Shown one piece after another: positions 24,324 to 35,394 of a stretch of DNA of 64,000 bases. Source of the stretch: Pedobacter sp. AJM (GTDB lineage Bacteria; Bacteroidota; Bacteroidia; Sphingobacteriales; Sphingobacteriaceae); contig NZ_NHOT01000002.1 of NCBI RefSeq assembly GCF_002197755.1, positions 310,001-374,000 of the forward strand, read 5' to 3'. A program made the translations under genes and the position numbers. How positions within the stretch are numbered: position 1 is the stretch's first letter; each line of letters starts with the position of its first letter. The notes under the pieces are model-generated. The model did not search any database, was not told the origin of the DNA, and saw nothing but the letters and a program-made list of their open reading frames with translations.

Positions 24324-27299
24324 TTAAAAAAGTCCCAATTGACCTTTGTCATCAATTTCAATATCATTGGGATTGGTAATTTCGAAATCTACCTTTTTAG
24401 CCGGCTTTTCTTCAGCTTTCGGCTTATCCTTAATTTTAGGTTCTTCTTTTTTCGCCGGTGCAGGTTTTTCTACTTCTTCAACAGCTTTTTCTTCAGTCTC
24501 GGTTTCTTCCTCTTTAATCCCAGTTGGTTCCTGAGCTGGTTGTTTGATTACCGGCTTTTCTTCCTGTACTATTTTCTCTTCAACAGCAGGCACTATTTTC
24601 CGTTCAAATTTAGGCTTTGGCTGCTCTTTTATTGCTGTTTCGGCAACCTCCTCAACTACTTCTGGTTTAGAAATTTCTTCATTGGTTTCAGGCTCGGCCA
24701 TATCATTAACTGTTTCTGTTTCTACTACCGCCCCTTCAATACCTTCACCTGGCTCATCATTACTTCCACTCTCTTCATTTTCATCAGCATCTTCCACTTC
24801 AATGGCGGGTTCTTCCAACACTACTTTTTGCACATCATGTGGCGATAAGCGGTTGCCATTTGCCTTTAAGCCTTTTACATCAATTAATTCTGCAAGCATC
24901 AAATCTAACGTCTCCGGAATTTGCGTTTTACCTTTAAGCACATCAACAATAATCCTTGCGGCAGGGTGCGCCGTTAAAAACAACAATTTAGATTTTTGTT
25001 CCTCACTGATAAAAATGGTTTTTCTACCAATGGATTGCAGTTCAAAAACAAAACGCTTGATGAAATAATTTTGTGCTTTGCCTTCAAAATGAACCGCAGC
25101 AAATACCTTTTCAGGATCAAACTTTTCGATCAAAATCAAGCCGTCATCAAAGTGGTTACTTAGTTCAAATGAGCTTAATTCATAATAACCGTCTTTATGT
25201 ACCTGTAAAATCCGGTCATCGCCATCAAACTCACCGAGATACTTCCCTCTTCCATCAACGTTTAGGCGCTTTAACAAATCATCATACCAAATTTTTAACC
25301 CTGATAAGGTAGAAACCCCTTTACTTTTTAAGGTGATTTTTTTAACGGGATATTTAGAAATGATATTCCCCTGCGATCCACGACCTTTAATGGCTACTTC
25401 AGCAAAATCCTGATCAAATTGAAGCTTACGCAATTTAGAGTGCGGCTTCAGGGCAACATTTATAATTTCAGCTTCACCATTCGGATTGGCAGTAAAATAT
25501 AAAACTTTCGAGCCTTTTGATCCTTTGGTTAAATCGTATTCCTTATCTCTTGTTACACCGACAACTGCAAAACGCTTAATGTAAGCTACTCCTGTACCGC
25601 CATCTTTGTAAATCATATTGTAGATGGTGCGCTCGTCGTTTTTTTTAAAAACCTGGGCATGAATAATTCCCTTTCCAACAAAGGTTTTATCGGCCACTTT
25701 GGTGATCATACACTTTCCATCTTCACGGAAAACAATCACTTCATCAATGTCTGAGCAATCTGCAATAAACTCATCTTTACGTAAGCCCGTACCAATGAAA
25801 CCATCCTCACGGTTTACATACAGTTTCACATTTGCTAAAGCCACTTTTGAAGCTTCTACCCGATCAAACAAACGGATTTCAGTTTTCCGTTCTCTACCTT
25901 TCCCGTATTTATCTTTTAATTTCTGAAACCAGGCGATGGTGTAATCGGTCAGGTGTTTTAAGTGATTTTTAACCACCTTGATTTCATCTTCCAGATTTTT
26001 CATTTGCTCATCTGCCTTTTTCACATCAAAACGGGTGATGCTACTCATTGGTTTATCGATCAGCTTTTTAAAATCTTCGGGTAAAATTTCCCGGTAAAGC
26101 GAAGGTTTGAAAGGATCAAAAAGTAAATGCAATACTTCAACAACGGTATCGAAATTACTGGAATTTTCATATTCAGGGTTTTTATACATCCCCTCCTGAA
26201 TAAATATCTTAAGTAGTGAACTAAAAAAGATTTTTTCCTGCAGCTCATGCAGGCGAATCTCCAGTTCTTTTTTTAATAAACTTTTGGTGTGTTTGGTATT
26301 TTGAATCAGGATGTCGTTTACACTTAAAAAGTGTGGCTTATCATCCTGGATAATACAGGTATTGGGTGAGATCGAAACCTCGCAAGCCGTAAAAGCATAT
26401 AATGCATCAATGGTTACATCAGGCGAAATTCCGGGAGCCAGGTGCACAATAATTTCTACATGCGCTGCTGTACTGTCTTCAATTTTTTTGATTTTGATTT
26501 TGCCCTTATCATTGGCAGCCAGAATACTGTCGATGACAGAGCTGGTTGTGGTACTGTAAGGAACTTCCGTAATCACAAGGGTTTTCTTATCCTTTTCGGT
26601 GATTTTTGCCCTAACCCTGATTTTGCCGCCGCGCTGTCCTTCATTATAATTCGAAAAATCAGCCATTCCACCGGTAAAAAAGTCAGGTACAATATTCGGC
26701 CTTTCTCCTTTTAACACATCAATCGAAGCATCCAGCAATTCGTTAAAATTGTGTGGCATTACCTTGGTTGCCAAACCAACGGCAATACCTTCTGCTCCCT
26801 GTGCCAATAACAACGGAAATTTAACCGGTAAAGTGATGGGTTCATTATTTCGTCCATCATAACTCAATTGCCATTCGGTAGTATCGGGATTGAAGACCAC
26901 TTCATTTGCGAATTTCGACAAGCGGGCTTCAATATAACGCGGTGCCGCAGCACTATCGCCGGTAATGGGATCTCCCCAGTTGCCCTGCATATCAATCAGC
27001 AAATCTTTCTGACCAATTTGTACCATTGCATCACCAATGGAGGCATCACCATGTGGGTGATACTTCATGGTATTTCCAATTACATTGGCTGCCTTATTGA
27101 AACGCCCATCATCCATTTCTTTCAACGAATGCATAATACGGCGCTGAACAGGTTTTAAACCATCATGAATATGCGGAACGGCACGATCCAGAATTACATA
27201 AGACGCATAATCGAGAAACCAGTTTTCATATAAACCATTAATTGGCGTTACGGTATGCTTGTGTTCTTCGTTTATGTTTTGGTCTAATTCTTCACTCAT
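24324..27299 (-). CDS. parC: DNA topoisomerase IV subunit A
   Basis: A 991-aa type IIA topoisomerase A subunit that cuts and rejoins DNA in decatenation with ParE. The winged-helix breakage region is at the N-terminus: LKPVQRRIMHSL, MKYHPHGDASIGDAMV, and the catalytic Tyr122 in APRYIEARL. A coiled-coil tower and a degenerate C-terminal beta-propeller follow (to about 790). I call it ParC rather than GyrA because no GyrA box (QRRGGKG) is visible and a ParE gene of the topo IV type lies in the same window. The last 200 residues are a Glu/Pro/Lys/Val-rich, low-complexity tail ending IDDKGQLGLF. parE is 11 kb away at 38488. Confidence 0.9.
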   Translation of the reverse strand: MSEELDQNINEEHKHTVTPINGLYENWFLDYASYVILDRAVPHIHDGLKPVQRRIMHSLKEMDDGRFNKAANVIGNTMKYHPHGDASIGDAMVQIGQKDLLIDMQGNWGDPITGDSAAAPRYIEARLSKFANEVVFNPDTTEWQLSYDGRNNEPITLPVKFPLLLAQGAEGIAVGLATKVMPHNFNELLDASIDVLKGERPNIVPDFFTGGMADFSNYNEGQRGGKIRVRAKITEKDKKTLVITEVPYSTTTSSVIDSILAANDKGKIKIKKIEDSTAAHVEIIVHLAPGISPDVTIDALYAFTACEVSISPNTCIIQDDKPHFLSVNDILIQNTKHTKSLLKKELEIRLHELQEKIFFSSLLKIFIQEGMYKNPEYENSSNFDTVVEVLHLLFDPFKPSLYREILPEDFKKLIDKPMSSITRFDVKKADEQMKNLEDEIKVVKNHLKHLTDYTIAWFQKLKDKYGKGRERKTEIRLFDRVEASKVALANVKLYVNREDGFIGTGLRKDEFIADCSDIDEVIVFREDGKCMITKVADKTFVGKGIIHAQVFKKNDERTIYNMIYKDGGTGVAYIKRFAVVGVTRDKEYDLTKGSKGSKVLYFTANPNGEAEIINVALKPHSKLRKLQFDQDFAEVAIKGRGSQGNIISKYPVKKITLKSKGVSTLSGLKIWYDDLLKRLNVDGRGKYLGEFDGDDRILQVHKDGYYELSSFELSNHFDDGLILIEKFDPEKVFAAVHFEGKAQNYFIKRFVFELQSIGRKTIFISEEQKSKLLFLTAHPAARIIVDVLKGKTQIPETLDLMLAELIDVKGLKANGNRLSPHDVQKVVLEEPAIEVEDADENEESGSNDEPGEGIEGAVVETETVNDMAEPETNEEISKPEVVEEVAETAIKEQPKPKFERKIVPAVEEKIVQEEKPVIKQPAQEPTGIKEEETETEEKAVEEVEKPAPAKKEEPKIKDKPKAEEKPAKKVDFEITNPNDIEIDDKGQLGLF

Positions 27300-27471
27300 C
27301 TATTTACAAAATTGGCAGCCGTAAATATAATAAAAATGATCTCATCGAATGAACAGAGGTTATGCACATTCAAAGTTCAAATTTTGATGGAATGACTTGA
27401 ATAATTAAATCTTGCCCTTTTATTGAAGTGGTTATTCTACATAATACCGGATTTTTAGCTTTAATAAAACG

Positions 27472-27960
27472 CTATCTTTCCAGCCTGTCTTCTACAAAAG
27501 AAAAAGGCAGTAAGCTTTTTACACTGGGTACTTTTAAGATTTCACCATTGAGGCAATAAAAAATTACTTCAATTGGTGTTGTTTGTTTACGTTCAAATTC
27601 TGCCATCACCTGCAAACAGCCTCCGCATGAGGTAACAGGTTTTGTGATCTGGAAATGATCAGTTTGCGCAGTAATGGCCATGCTTTCAATAATGGCATTG
27701 GGCTGATTGGATCCGATAGAGAATAATGCTACACGCTCTGCACACAATCCGGATGGATAGGCTAAATTTTCCTGGTTGCTCCCAAGAATGGTTTCACCGG
27801 ATGCCAAACGGATGGCCGTACCCACCCTGAACTTTGAATAAGGTGAATATGAACCCTTTAAGGCCAGTTCTGCATTTTCACAAAGCAGCTTGTCTTTTGT
27901 GTTCAGTTCATTAAGGCCAGCATACTGCTCAAAACTAATATTCAGATTTAATAATTTCAT
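27472..27960 (-). CDS. cdd: Cytidine deaminase
   Basis: A 162-aa zinc enzyme that deaminates cytidine and deoxycytidine to uridine forms in pyrimidine salvage. The active-site motif CAERVALF has Cys73 and the proton-shuttle Glu75; the other two zinc cysteines are Cys112 and Cys115 in SCGGCLQVMAEF. SPYSKFRVG at 39-47 is the usual substrate-side motif. The length fits the homotetrameric class. It is read in the same direction as parC, with 172 bp between them. Confidence 0.93.
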   Translation of the reverse strand: MKLLNLNISFEQYAGLNELNTKDKLLCENAELALKGSYSPYSKFRVGTAIRLASGETILGSNQENLAYPSGLCAERVALFSIGSNQPNAIIESMAITAQTDHFQITKPVTSCGGCLQVMAEFERKQTTPIEVIFYCLNGEILKVPSVKSLLPFSFVEDRLER

Positions 27961-28107
27961 TTATTGTTGATTATTATGCCGCCAATGTTAAATTTTTGCG
28001 GCGGGCGAACAATTTAGTTTATTTTTTGTATTATTTATAAATATGCCCTAAAATTTATTTAGGGGTACGCTTTTAGCATTTAAAGAAACCATCAAACATT
28101 ATCAGCT

Positions 28108-31100
28108 TTGAATAAATACGTACGTAAAAGTTTAAAAATTTTACTCTGGGTAATTGCTTCAATTATCATCCTGGTTGTCGGTATAGCCCTTTCACTAAAT
28201 ATTCCTGCCGTACAAAATTTTGTAAAAGGAAAGGCGATTAACTATCTCAAAACCAAAACTAAAACTGAAGTCAGTTTGGAAAGCATTAAAATTGCTTTAC
28301 CTAAAGATGTGGTTTTAAATAAATTTTACATCGAAGACCGAAAAGGCGATACACTGCTATATGCTGAAAAGTTAGCCGTAGATATCAGTCTGTTTAAATT
28401 ATTAAAGAATACGGTTGAGATTAATAATATTGAGTTAAAAAATATCCGTGCGAATGTGAAGCGCATTAACCCCGATACCACATTTAATTTTTCTTTCCTG
28501 GTCGATGCTTTTATGAGTGACCAGAAAAAACCAGAAAAAAAAGTGGATCAGGATACGACTTCAACCCTCAAATTTTCTGTAGATAAGGTTTCTTTTGAAG
28601 ATATTGGCATTACCTATCGGGATGATGTGGCCGGAAATGATGTGAAACTCTATTTAGGGGCATTTAAAACTAAGTTAAAAACATTTGATTTAGCCAACCA
28701 GCACTATGTGATTAAAGCGCTTAACTTAAATAATACTTCGCTTAAATATCTTCAGCAAAAACCTTTAACCCAATTGGTACAGCACATTACCAATAGTGTA
28801 GATAGTAGCCAGAAAGAAACAGGGAAACTACCTTTAATTGAAGTGGAAAATTTTGCCTTCAACAATGTGAAGGTAAATTATGATGATCAGATCTCCACAA
28901 CGAAAGCCATTGCTACCGTAAATGAATTGGGTCTGGTCCATTTAAAGGTAGATCTCACTAACAGTAAATACACTGTAGAGGATGCTAAATTAAATAAATC
29001 CAATATTCTCTTCGCCTTTAAACCTGCACCAAGCAACAATTTAAAAAAAGTTAAAGATACGGTTGTTCCGGAAAAATCGCCTTTGGGCTTAATGATTAAA
29101 AATATCAGCCTAACAGATAACAATTTTCAGTTTGATAACCTTGGTGCAAAAGCCGCACCTAAAGGAATGGACTTTAATCACCTTAAAATCAGCAGACTTA
29201 CTTTTGGTGCCAGCGATGTAAGTTACAGTGCTGATGGTATTAAAGCCAATGTTAAAAATGGATCATTGAAAGAAAAGAGTGGTTTTGCCTTAAATGAGTT
29301 AAAAGGAAATGCCATATATAATGATAAGCAGATTAAGTTAAGCAACTTCATTTTAAAAACGCCAAACACAACCGTTGAAAACGCGACGGAACTTAACTTT
29401 ACTTCAATGGATGACTTAACTAAACATCCTGAAAAAGTGAAACTGGCACTAAGTTTCAAAAATACGACTATAGGGTTAAAAGATGCCGGTTATTTCAGTG
29501 ATGCCATTCCGGCGAATTACCGCAATGAAAAAATTAAACTGAATGCAAAGGTAAATGGCTATCTTAATAACCTGAACATCCCACTTTTACAAGTCAGCGG
29601 ATTAAAGAATACACAGATAGACATTAGTGGTACGGCCAAAGGCTTACCTGACATAAACAAAACCTTTCTTGATCTGAATATTAAAAAACTTTATATCACA
29701 AAAAGCGACATTCTGGTGGCCGTACCTAAAAAATCACTTCCACCATCTATTGAACTTCCAAATGTAATCAATGCCAGAGGAAAGTTTACCGGATCAATGA
29801 CTGATTTCAACACCAATATGAATATTCAAACGGATATGGGTGGTGCAATAGTAGTTGCAGGAATGAAGGGACCAAAAGGGAGAGAAAGCTATAAAGCAGA
29901 TATTAGTCTGAATAATTTCAATGTTGGTCGATTGCTAAAAATGCAGCCTAAATTAGGTCGTGTTACGGTGAAGGCTGATGTTGCAGGTACCGGCCTTGAT
30001 CCTAAAAAAATTAATGCAAAATTTAACGCACGGGTTTTAAATGCCTATTATAATAAATACACCTATCGCAACCTGAATCTTGCCGGTACATATGCCAATC
30101 AGAAAATAGCCATTAAAAGTAGCATGCCGGATAGCAATGCCAATTTTGCATTGAATGCCAATGTTAACCTGGCGGGAAAATATCCGGCGGTGAAGGCAGA
30201 TTTAAACTTAAAGCAGTTAAATCTACAAGCCTTGAATTTTAGTCCGACAGTATTAAGTGCTGCAGGCCTTGTTAAGGTTGATTTGGCCACCGCCGATGCA
30301 GATTACTTAAATGGCAGTGTTGATGTTACAGGTTTACAGCTGGTAAAAGATCAGCAAAGAATTAATGTAGATACCATATCTGTCAGAGCTAAAAGCACAG
30401 CAACTGAAAATGAGCTGACCCTCAAATCAGAAGTTTTATCAGCAAAAATCGATGGTAAATATCAACTGACGAAAGTGAGCAATGCCATTATTAATGAAAT
30501 TAATAAATATTATGCTTTTGGAGAAGTGACCAAAATCCCAGATCAACGGATGCGTTTCTTTGTTAAGGTTTATGATTCAAAATTATTGAAGCAGTTTGTT
30601 CCGGAGTTGACCGTTTTTAAACCCTCGCAATTTTACGGGTTAATTGATACCCAAAAAGACAGCCTGCTGATTAAAGGGAGCTTCCCACAGGTGGTATATG
30701 GTGATTTTAAAATCGATACCACACTGATAAACATCAATAACGATAACAATAAACTGGATTATGCCTTAACCGTTAAAGCTTTGCAAAGTCCATCAGTTTC
30801 ACTTTTTAATACAGAAGTAAGTGGTGAAGCGGCAAGTAATATCTTAGGTGTTAATATTTTTCTTCGCGACAGACAACGTAAAGATAAATATGTAATCGGT
30901 GGAAATTTTCAATCTATTAATAAAGACTTCAAATTTACTTTAGATCCGCTAAAATTATTGCTCGACTATCAAAAATGGGTGGTATCACAAGATAATTATA
31001 TCCAGTTTGGTGCATCCGGCATATTGGTGAATCAATTTCAGATCAGCAACAGCGGTCAGTCATTATCGATTAACAGTAACCCTACACAACCCAATGCACC

Positions 31101-33102
31101 GCTATCCGTTGAGTTTAAAGATTTCCAGTTAGAAACCCTGACTAAATTTGCAGAAACAGATACCACTTTGGTAGGCGGGCGTTTAAATGGAACAGCAAAT
31201 GTGAAAGATCTGGCTTCATCAGCTAAATTTGAGGCAAACTTAACTATCGATCAATTGCGTTATCAAAAAGATCAGTTAGGCACATTGCGTTTAGCCGTTA
31301 ATAATGACACACAAAATGCCTATGAAGTAAATGTGGCCTTAAGCGGCGTGCACGATTTAAGGGTAAACGGATTCTATTACACGGCTCCGAAAAGTGCATT
31401 GGATTTAACTGTAAACATTGATAAAATAGAATTAAAAAATATAGAGAGTTTATCTGCCGGACAATTAAAAAACGGAACCGGAACCATTACTGGTGCTTTA
31501 AGTGTTAAGGGTGAATTAACTGCACCTAAAATTTTAGGCGACCTTACTTTTAATAACGCCGGGATTAATGTGGCCTATGTTAACTCTTATTTCAGAATGC
31601 CTAATGAAAAGATTTCCTTCACTAATGAAGGCATTAGCTTTAATAACTTTACGCTGATAGATTCTCTAAACCAGAAAGCAACCATCAATGGAAAGGTCAT
31701 GACTACAGATTACAGAAGTTATCGTTTTGGTTTAGATATTAAGATGAATAACTTCAGGGCCATTAATTCTACTGCAGCTGATAATGACATGATTTATGGA
31801 AAGGTTTTCTTAACCAGTGATATTCAGGTTAGAGGAGATATGAATCAGCCAGATGTGAAGATGAATATTAAAGTGAATAAAGATACCAGATTCTTCTTCG
31901 CCCTGCCTTCAAGCGATCCATCCATTATAGATCAGGATGGCATTGTACAATTTATTGATGCAGATGCACCACCATTTAACGGGCAAAAAGCACTTAAAGT
32001 GGATAGCATCAATAAATCTTCCATGAAAGGTATTAACCTGGTCGCAGCCATTACCATTGATCCTGAAGCTGAACTTAATGTGGTGGTAGATCCTTCAAAT
32101 GGTGACGCCTTGAATATTAAGGGTGATGCCAACCTGAATGCCACCATGGACCCAAGTGGAAAAATAAGCATGACCGGCCGTTATGAAGTTATTGATGGTT
32201 CTTATAATTTATCTGTTGGCCCTTTAGGCAAAAAAGAATTTAAGCTGGTTAAAGGCAGTACCATCGTATGGACAGGCGAACCGACATCAGCAAATGTAAA
32301 CTTAACGGCACTTTATGAGGTAAATGCAGCACCTATTGATTTACTGAACCAGCCAGATTTATACGAAGCAAGAACCAAGTTGCCTTTTCAGGTTTATCTG
32401 ATGATGAAAGGTGAACTGTTGAAGCCGATTATTTCCTTCAGGTTAGACCTGCCGGAAAATGAGCGTAATGCATTAGGCGGACAGGTATATACCAGATTGA
32501 TTAACGTTAACCGGAATGAAAGCGAGTTGAATAAACAGGTATTCGCCTTACTGGCATTGAATAGATTTATCGCCAATAATCCTTTTGAAAGTTTAGCCGG
32601 TGGCGGTGGTGGTGTTTCTACACTTGCCCGCTCTAGTGTGAGCAAACTTTTGACAGAGCAGTTAAATAACCTGACTTCTGATTTAATTCAGGGGGTAGAT
32701 CTTAATTTTGGAGTGAATTCATCTGAAGATTATTCTACCGGTTCCATGCAGCAAAAAACTGACCTTGAAGTGGGCTTATCCAAGAAGTTGCTTAATGATC
32801 GGTTAACGGTTACCGTAGGAAGCTCATTTGCATTAGAAGGTCCGCAGGCGCCAGGTGAAAAATCAACAGACATTGCAGGAAATGTAAATGTAGAATATGC
32901 CTTATCGGCAGATGGAAGATATAGGTTAAGAGCTTACAGAAGAAATCAAAACGATGTAATTGTGCAGGGACAGATTATCGAGACAGGTTTAGGATTTACC
33001 CTTGTTGTGGATTACAATAAATTCAGAGAAATATTCCAGAAGAAAAGAAACAGAAGAACAAGAAACATTGAACAGAAAGCACAAAATGAGAAAACTAACT
33101 AG
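28108..33102 (+). CDS. tamB: TamB-family translocation/assembly protein
   Basis: A 1664-aa AsmA/DUF490-type protein. One N-terminal membrane anchor (KILLWVIASIIILVVGIALSL, about 10-30) is followed by a very long run of repetitive beta strands and the TamB C-terminal domain (from about 1200; for example DGSYNLSVGPLGKKEFKLVKGSTI). TamB forms a periplasm-spanning beta groove from the inner membrane and works with TamA/TamL in outer-membrane biogenesis and lipid transport. The start codon is a TTG; the next ATG is too far in and would lose the anchor. Its end overlaps the tamL start by 17 bp. Confidence 0.93.
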   Translation: MNKYVRKSLKILLWVIASIIILVVGIALSLNIPAVQNFVKGKAINYLKTKTKTEVSLESIKIALPKDVVLNKFYIEDRKGDTLLYAEKLAVDISLFKLLKNTVEINNIELKNIRANVKRINPDTTFNFSFLVDAFMSDQKKPEKKVDQDTTSTLKFSVDKVSFEDIGITYRDDVAGNDVKLYLGAFKTKLKTFDLANQHYVIKALNLNNTSLKYLQQKPLTQLVQHITNSVDSSQKETGKLPLIEVENFAFNNVKVNYDDQISTTKAIATVNELGLVHLKVDLTNSKYTVEDAKLNKSNILFAFKPAPSNNLKKVKDTVVPEKSPLGLMIKNISLTDNNFQFDNLGAKAAPKGMDFNHLKISRLTFGASDVSYSADGIKANVKNGSLKEKSGFALNELKGNAIYNDKQIKLSNFILKTPNTTVENATELNFTSMDDLTKHPEKVKLALSFKNTTIGLKDAGYFSDAIPANYRNEKIKLNAKVNGYLNNLNIPLLQVSGLKNTQIDISGTAKGLPDINKTFLDLNIKKLYITKSDILVAVPKKSLPPSIELPNVINARGKFTGSMTDFNTNMNIQTDMGGAIVVAGMKGPKGRESYKADISLNNFNVGRLLKMQPKLGRVTVKADVAGTGLDPKKINAKFNARVLNAYYNKYTYRNLNLAGTYANQKIAIKSSMPDSNANFALNANVNLAGKYPAVKADLNLKQLNLQALNFSPTVLSAAGLVKVDLATADADYLNGSVDVTGLQLVKDQQRINVDTISVRAKSTATENELTLKSEVLSAKIDGKYQLTKVSNAIINEINKYYAFGEVTKIPDQRMRFFVKVYDSKLLKQFVPELTVFKPSQFYGLIDTQKDSLLIKGSFPQVVYGDFKIDTTLININNDNNKLDYALTVKALQSPSVSLFNTEVSGEAASNILGVNIFLRDRQRKDKYVIGGNFQSINKDFKFTLDPLKLLLDYQKWVVSQDNYIQFGASGILVNQFQISNSGQSLSINSNPTQPNAPLSVEFKDFQLETLTKFAETDTTLVGGRLNGTANVKDLASSAKFEANLTIDQLRYQKDQLGTLRLAVNNDTQNAYEVNVALSGVHDLRVNGFYYTAPKSALDLTVNIDKIELKNIESLSAGQLKNGTGTITGALSVKGELTAPKILGDLTFNNAGINVAYVNSYFRMPNEKISFTNEGISFNNFTLIDSLNQKATINGKVMTTDYRSYRFGLDIKMNNFRAINSTAADNDMIYGKVFLTSDIQVRGDMNQPDVKMNIKVNKDTRFFFALPSSDPSIIDQDGIVQFIDADAPPFNGQKALKVDSINKSSMKGINLVAAITIDPEAELNVVVDPSNGDALNIKGDANLNATMDPSGKISMTGRYEVIDGSYNLSVGPLGKKEFKLVKGSTIVWTGEPTSANVNLTALYEVNAAPIDLLNQPDLYEARTKLPFQVYLMMKGELLKPIISFRLDLPENERNALGGQVYTRLINVNRNESELNKQVFALLALNRFIANNPFESLAGGGGGVSTLARSSVSKLLTEQLNNLTSDLIQGVDLNFGVNSSEDYSTGSMQQKTDLEVGLSKKLLNDRLTVTVGSSFALEGPQAPGEKSTDIAGNVNVEYALSADGRYRLRAYRRNQNDVIVQGQIIETGLGFTLVVDYNKFREIFQKKRNRRTRNIEQKAQNEKTN

Positions 33103-35389
33103 ACCTATCCTATTTCTATTGGCTTGTTTAGTTTACGCGGGCTGTAGCAGTACCAAATCTTTAAAACCAGGGCAGATTTTATATACCGGCGCTGAAGTAA
33201 AAATTAATCCTGATTCTACAGGTAAAATTGACGACGAAAAACAGATAAAGGCGGACTTAAAAGGTAAGACACGACCTAAGCCTAATAATAAATTGAAACT
33301 GGCCATTTATAATTTTGCCGGCGAACCTAAAAAGGCAAAAGGTGGATTAAGAAACTGGATTCGAAAAAAAGGGCAGGCTCCTGTGCTTTTAAGTGAGGTT
33401 AAACTTAAATACAATAATGATGTACTAACCAGTTATCTGTTGAGCGAAGGTTACCTGCAGGCCGAAGTAACAGGTGATACAGTGGTTAAAAATAGAAAAG
33501 GAAAAGCCATTTACACTGCTAATACTGGTCAGCGGTATAAAATTAATCAGGTAAATTTTCCGCCGGATTCTGGTGTGCTGACTAAAATTATCAATGCCAA
33601 TAAAGCCAAAACCTTATTAAAAGCAGGGGATTTTTACGACCTTGACAATTATAAAAACGAGCGGATCAGAATCGACAACGATTTAAAAGAAAATGGTTAT
33701 TTCTACTTTAGTCCTGATTATTTAATTATGCAGGTGGATAGTACCATTGGCAAAAACCTGGTTAATGTTTCAATAAAGGTGAAGGATATTGCTCCGGATG
33801 CTGCATTAAAGCCATACACCATTAAAAACATCAATATCTATCCAAACTATTCCTTAAGAAGAGATACGATTTTAAGACGTTTAAAACCCCTGGAGTACAA
33901 GGATTTTAATATTTATGATGATCGAAATACCTTTAAGCCACGCTTGTTTGATCGTTTGGTTTTCTTCCAGAAAGGGGAACCATATAACCGTAAAGATCAT
34001 AACCAATCATTAAACAGGATGGTTAATATTGGTGCCTTTCAGGATGTAAGAGCAGAATTTTTGCCGGTAGACAGTTTTAAAAACAACCAGCTGGACCTTA
34101 ATATTTACCTGACACCATTAAAGAAAAACTCACTGACGTTTTCGGTGACCGGAACCAGCAAATCCAACAACTTTGTGGGTTCGGAAGTGAAGGTGACACA
34201 AACCACCAGAAACCTTTTCAGGGGCGCAGAACAGTTAGACTTAAGTGTAGGTGGTGGTTTTGAAACCCAAACCAGGGGAACTTCACTTGGCCGGAATTCA
34301 CTCTCCCTTACTACCGAAGCTAAGTTAACTTTCCCCAGATTTATTGTTCCCTTTTATAAGCCGAACAGCACCACCGCCTTTATTCCCAAAACCATTGCCT
34401 CGCTCTCATATCAAATGCTGAACCGGGGTAGTGAATATACGCTGAATGCTTTTAAAGGTGAATTCGGGTATAACTTTAAAGAAAACCAGTATAAGGAACA
34501 TAATTTTAATCCAATATCAGTAAGTTACGTTTCAACTAGTTTCCCTTCAGACACTACAAAATTAAGATTATATACAGAAAATCCTCTTTTAAGAACTACC
34601 CTAGAAAACCAATTCATCATTGGAAGTAATTATAACTTCACCTACACTAACCAAATGGAAACCAACCGAAGAAACAATACATTTTTCTTTGGTAGTATAG
34701 AAACCGGTGGGAACCTATGGGGTACATTTGTTCCGAAGGATGAAGAAGGCAAGCGCTCCATTTTTAATGTTCCTTTATCTCAATTTGTGAGATTAGAAGC
34801 CGACTTAAGGGATTATTATAAAATCAACAGAAATTTAACCTGGGCCAACCGGTTAAATGTTGGTTATGGTTATGCGTATGGGAACAGCACTTCTTTACCC
34901 TTTGTACGGCAATTCTTTGCTGGGGGCAGCAACGATATCCGCGCTTTCCCCGCCAGAACTTTAGGTCCTGGAACATACAAAGTACCAGATAATGCTATTT
35001 TTGCCGATCAGGGTGGAGATATCAAACTGATGCTGAATTCAGAATTAAGATTTAAACTCGTCAGTGTATTATATGGTGCATTATTTGTAGATGCAGGTAA
35101 TATCTGGCTCAGAAAAGAGGATGTGGGTATTCCTGGAACGGAAAATACCGGTAGGCCTGGTTCTGAATTTAAACTCAAAAACGCGTTAAATGAATTGGCT
35201 GTTGGTACCGGAGCGGGGTTACGTGTTGATGCAACCATCTTTGTCGTTCGTTTAGATGTGGCATTCCCGGTGCGTAAACCTTATTTAGCAGAAGGACAGC
35301 GCTGGGTATTTGATAATATCGCCTTTGGTGACAAGGACTGGAGAAGAGAGAATTTAATCTTTAACATTGGAATTGGATATCCGTTTTAA
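33086..35389 (+). CDS. tamL: TamL, lipoprotein-type BamA/TamA outer-membrane assembly factor
   Basis: From the ATG at 33086 the product is 767 aa. A lipoprotein signal ends in VYAGC with Cys20; POTRA-like repeats follow (about 80-370), then a 16-stranded BamA-type barrel (from about 370) that ends in an aromatic residue (GIGYPF). TamA homologues of Proteobacteria have a plain signal peptide; the lipid-anchored form paired with TamB is the Bacteroidota TamL described in Flavobacterium johnsoniae. The loop GGSNDIRAFPARTLGPG resembles the conserved VRGF region. Overlap with tamB shows co-translation. A longer frame begins at 33002 but would place residues before the signal peptide. Confidence 0.92.
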   Translation: MRKLTRPILFLLACLVYAGCSSTKSLKPGQILYTGAEVKINPDSTGKIDDEKQIKADLKGKTRPKPNNKLKLAIYNFAGEPKKAKGGLRNWIRKKGQAPVLLSEVKLKYNNDVLTSYLLSEGYLQAEVTGDTVVKNRKGKAIYTANTGQRYKINQVNFPPDSGVLTKIINANKAKTLLKAGDFYDLDNYKNERIRIDNDLKENGYFYFSPDYLIMQVDSTIGKNLVNVSIKVKDIAPDAALKPYTIKNINIYPNYSLRRDTILRRLKPLEYKDFNIYDDRNTFKPRLFDRLVFFQKGEPYNRKDHNQSLNRMVNIGAFQDVRAEFLPVDSFKNNQLDLNIYLTPLKKNSLTFSVTGTSKSNNFVGSEVKVTQTTRNLFRGAEQLDLSVGGGFETQTRGTSLGRNSLSLTTEAKLTFPRFIVPFYKPNSTTAFIPKTIASLSYQMLNRGSEYTLNAFKGEFGYNFKENQYKEHNFNPISVSYVSTSFPSDTTKLRLYTENPLLRTTLENQFIIGSNYNFTYTNQMETNRRNNTFFFGSIETGGNLWGTFVPKDEEGKRSIFNVPLSQFVRLEADLRDYYKINRNLTWANRLNVGYGYAYGNSTSLPFVRQFFAGGSNDIRAFPARTLGPGTYKVPDNAIFADQGGDIKLMLNSELRFKLVSVLYGALFVDAGNIWLRKEDVGIPGTENTGRPGSEFKLKNALNELAVGTGAGLRVDATIFVVRLDVAFPVRKPYLAEGQRWVFDNIAFGDKDWRRENLIFNIGIGYPF

Positions 35390-35394
35390 GCATC

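Noticed and set aside
24243-25068. Plus-strand open frames opposite the end of parC (201 and 174 codons)
   Set aside because: They mirror the low-complexity Glu/Lys/Pro tail of ParC, which gives Phe/Leu- or Ser/Thr-rich text without stops on the other strand. No domain, no promoter.
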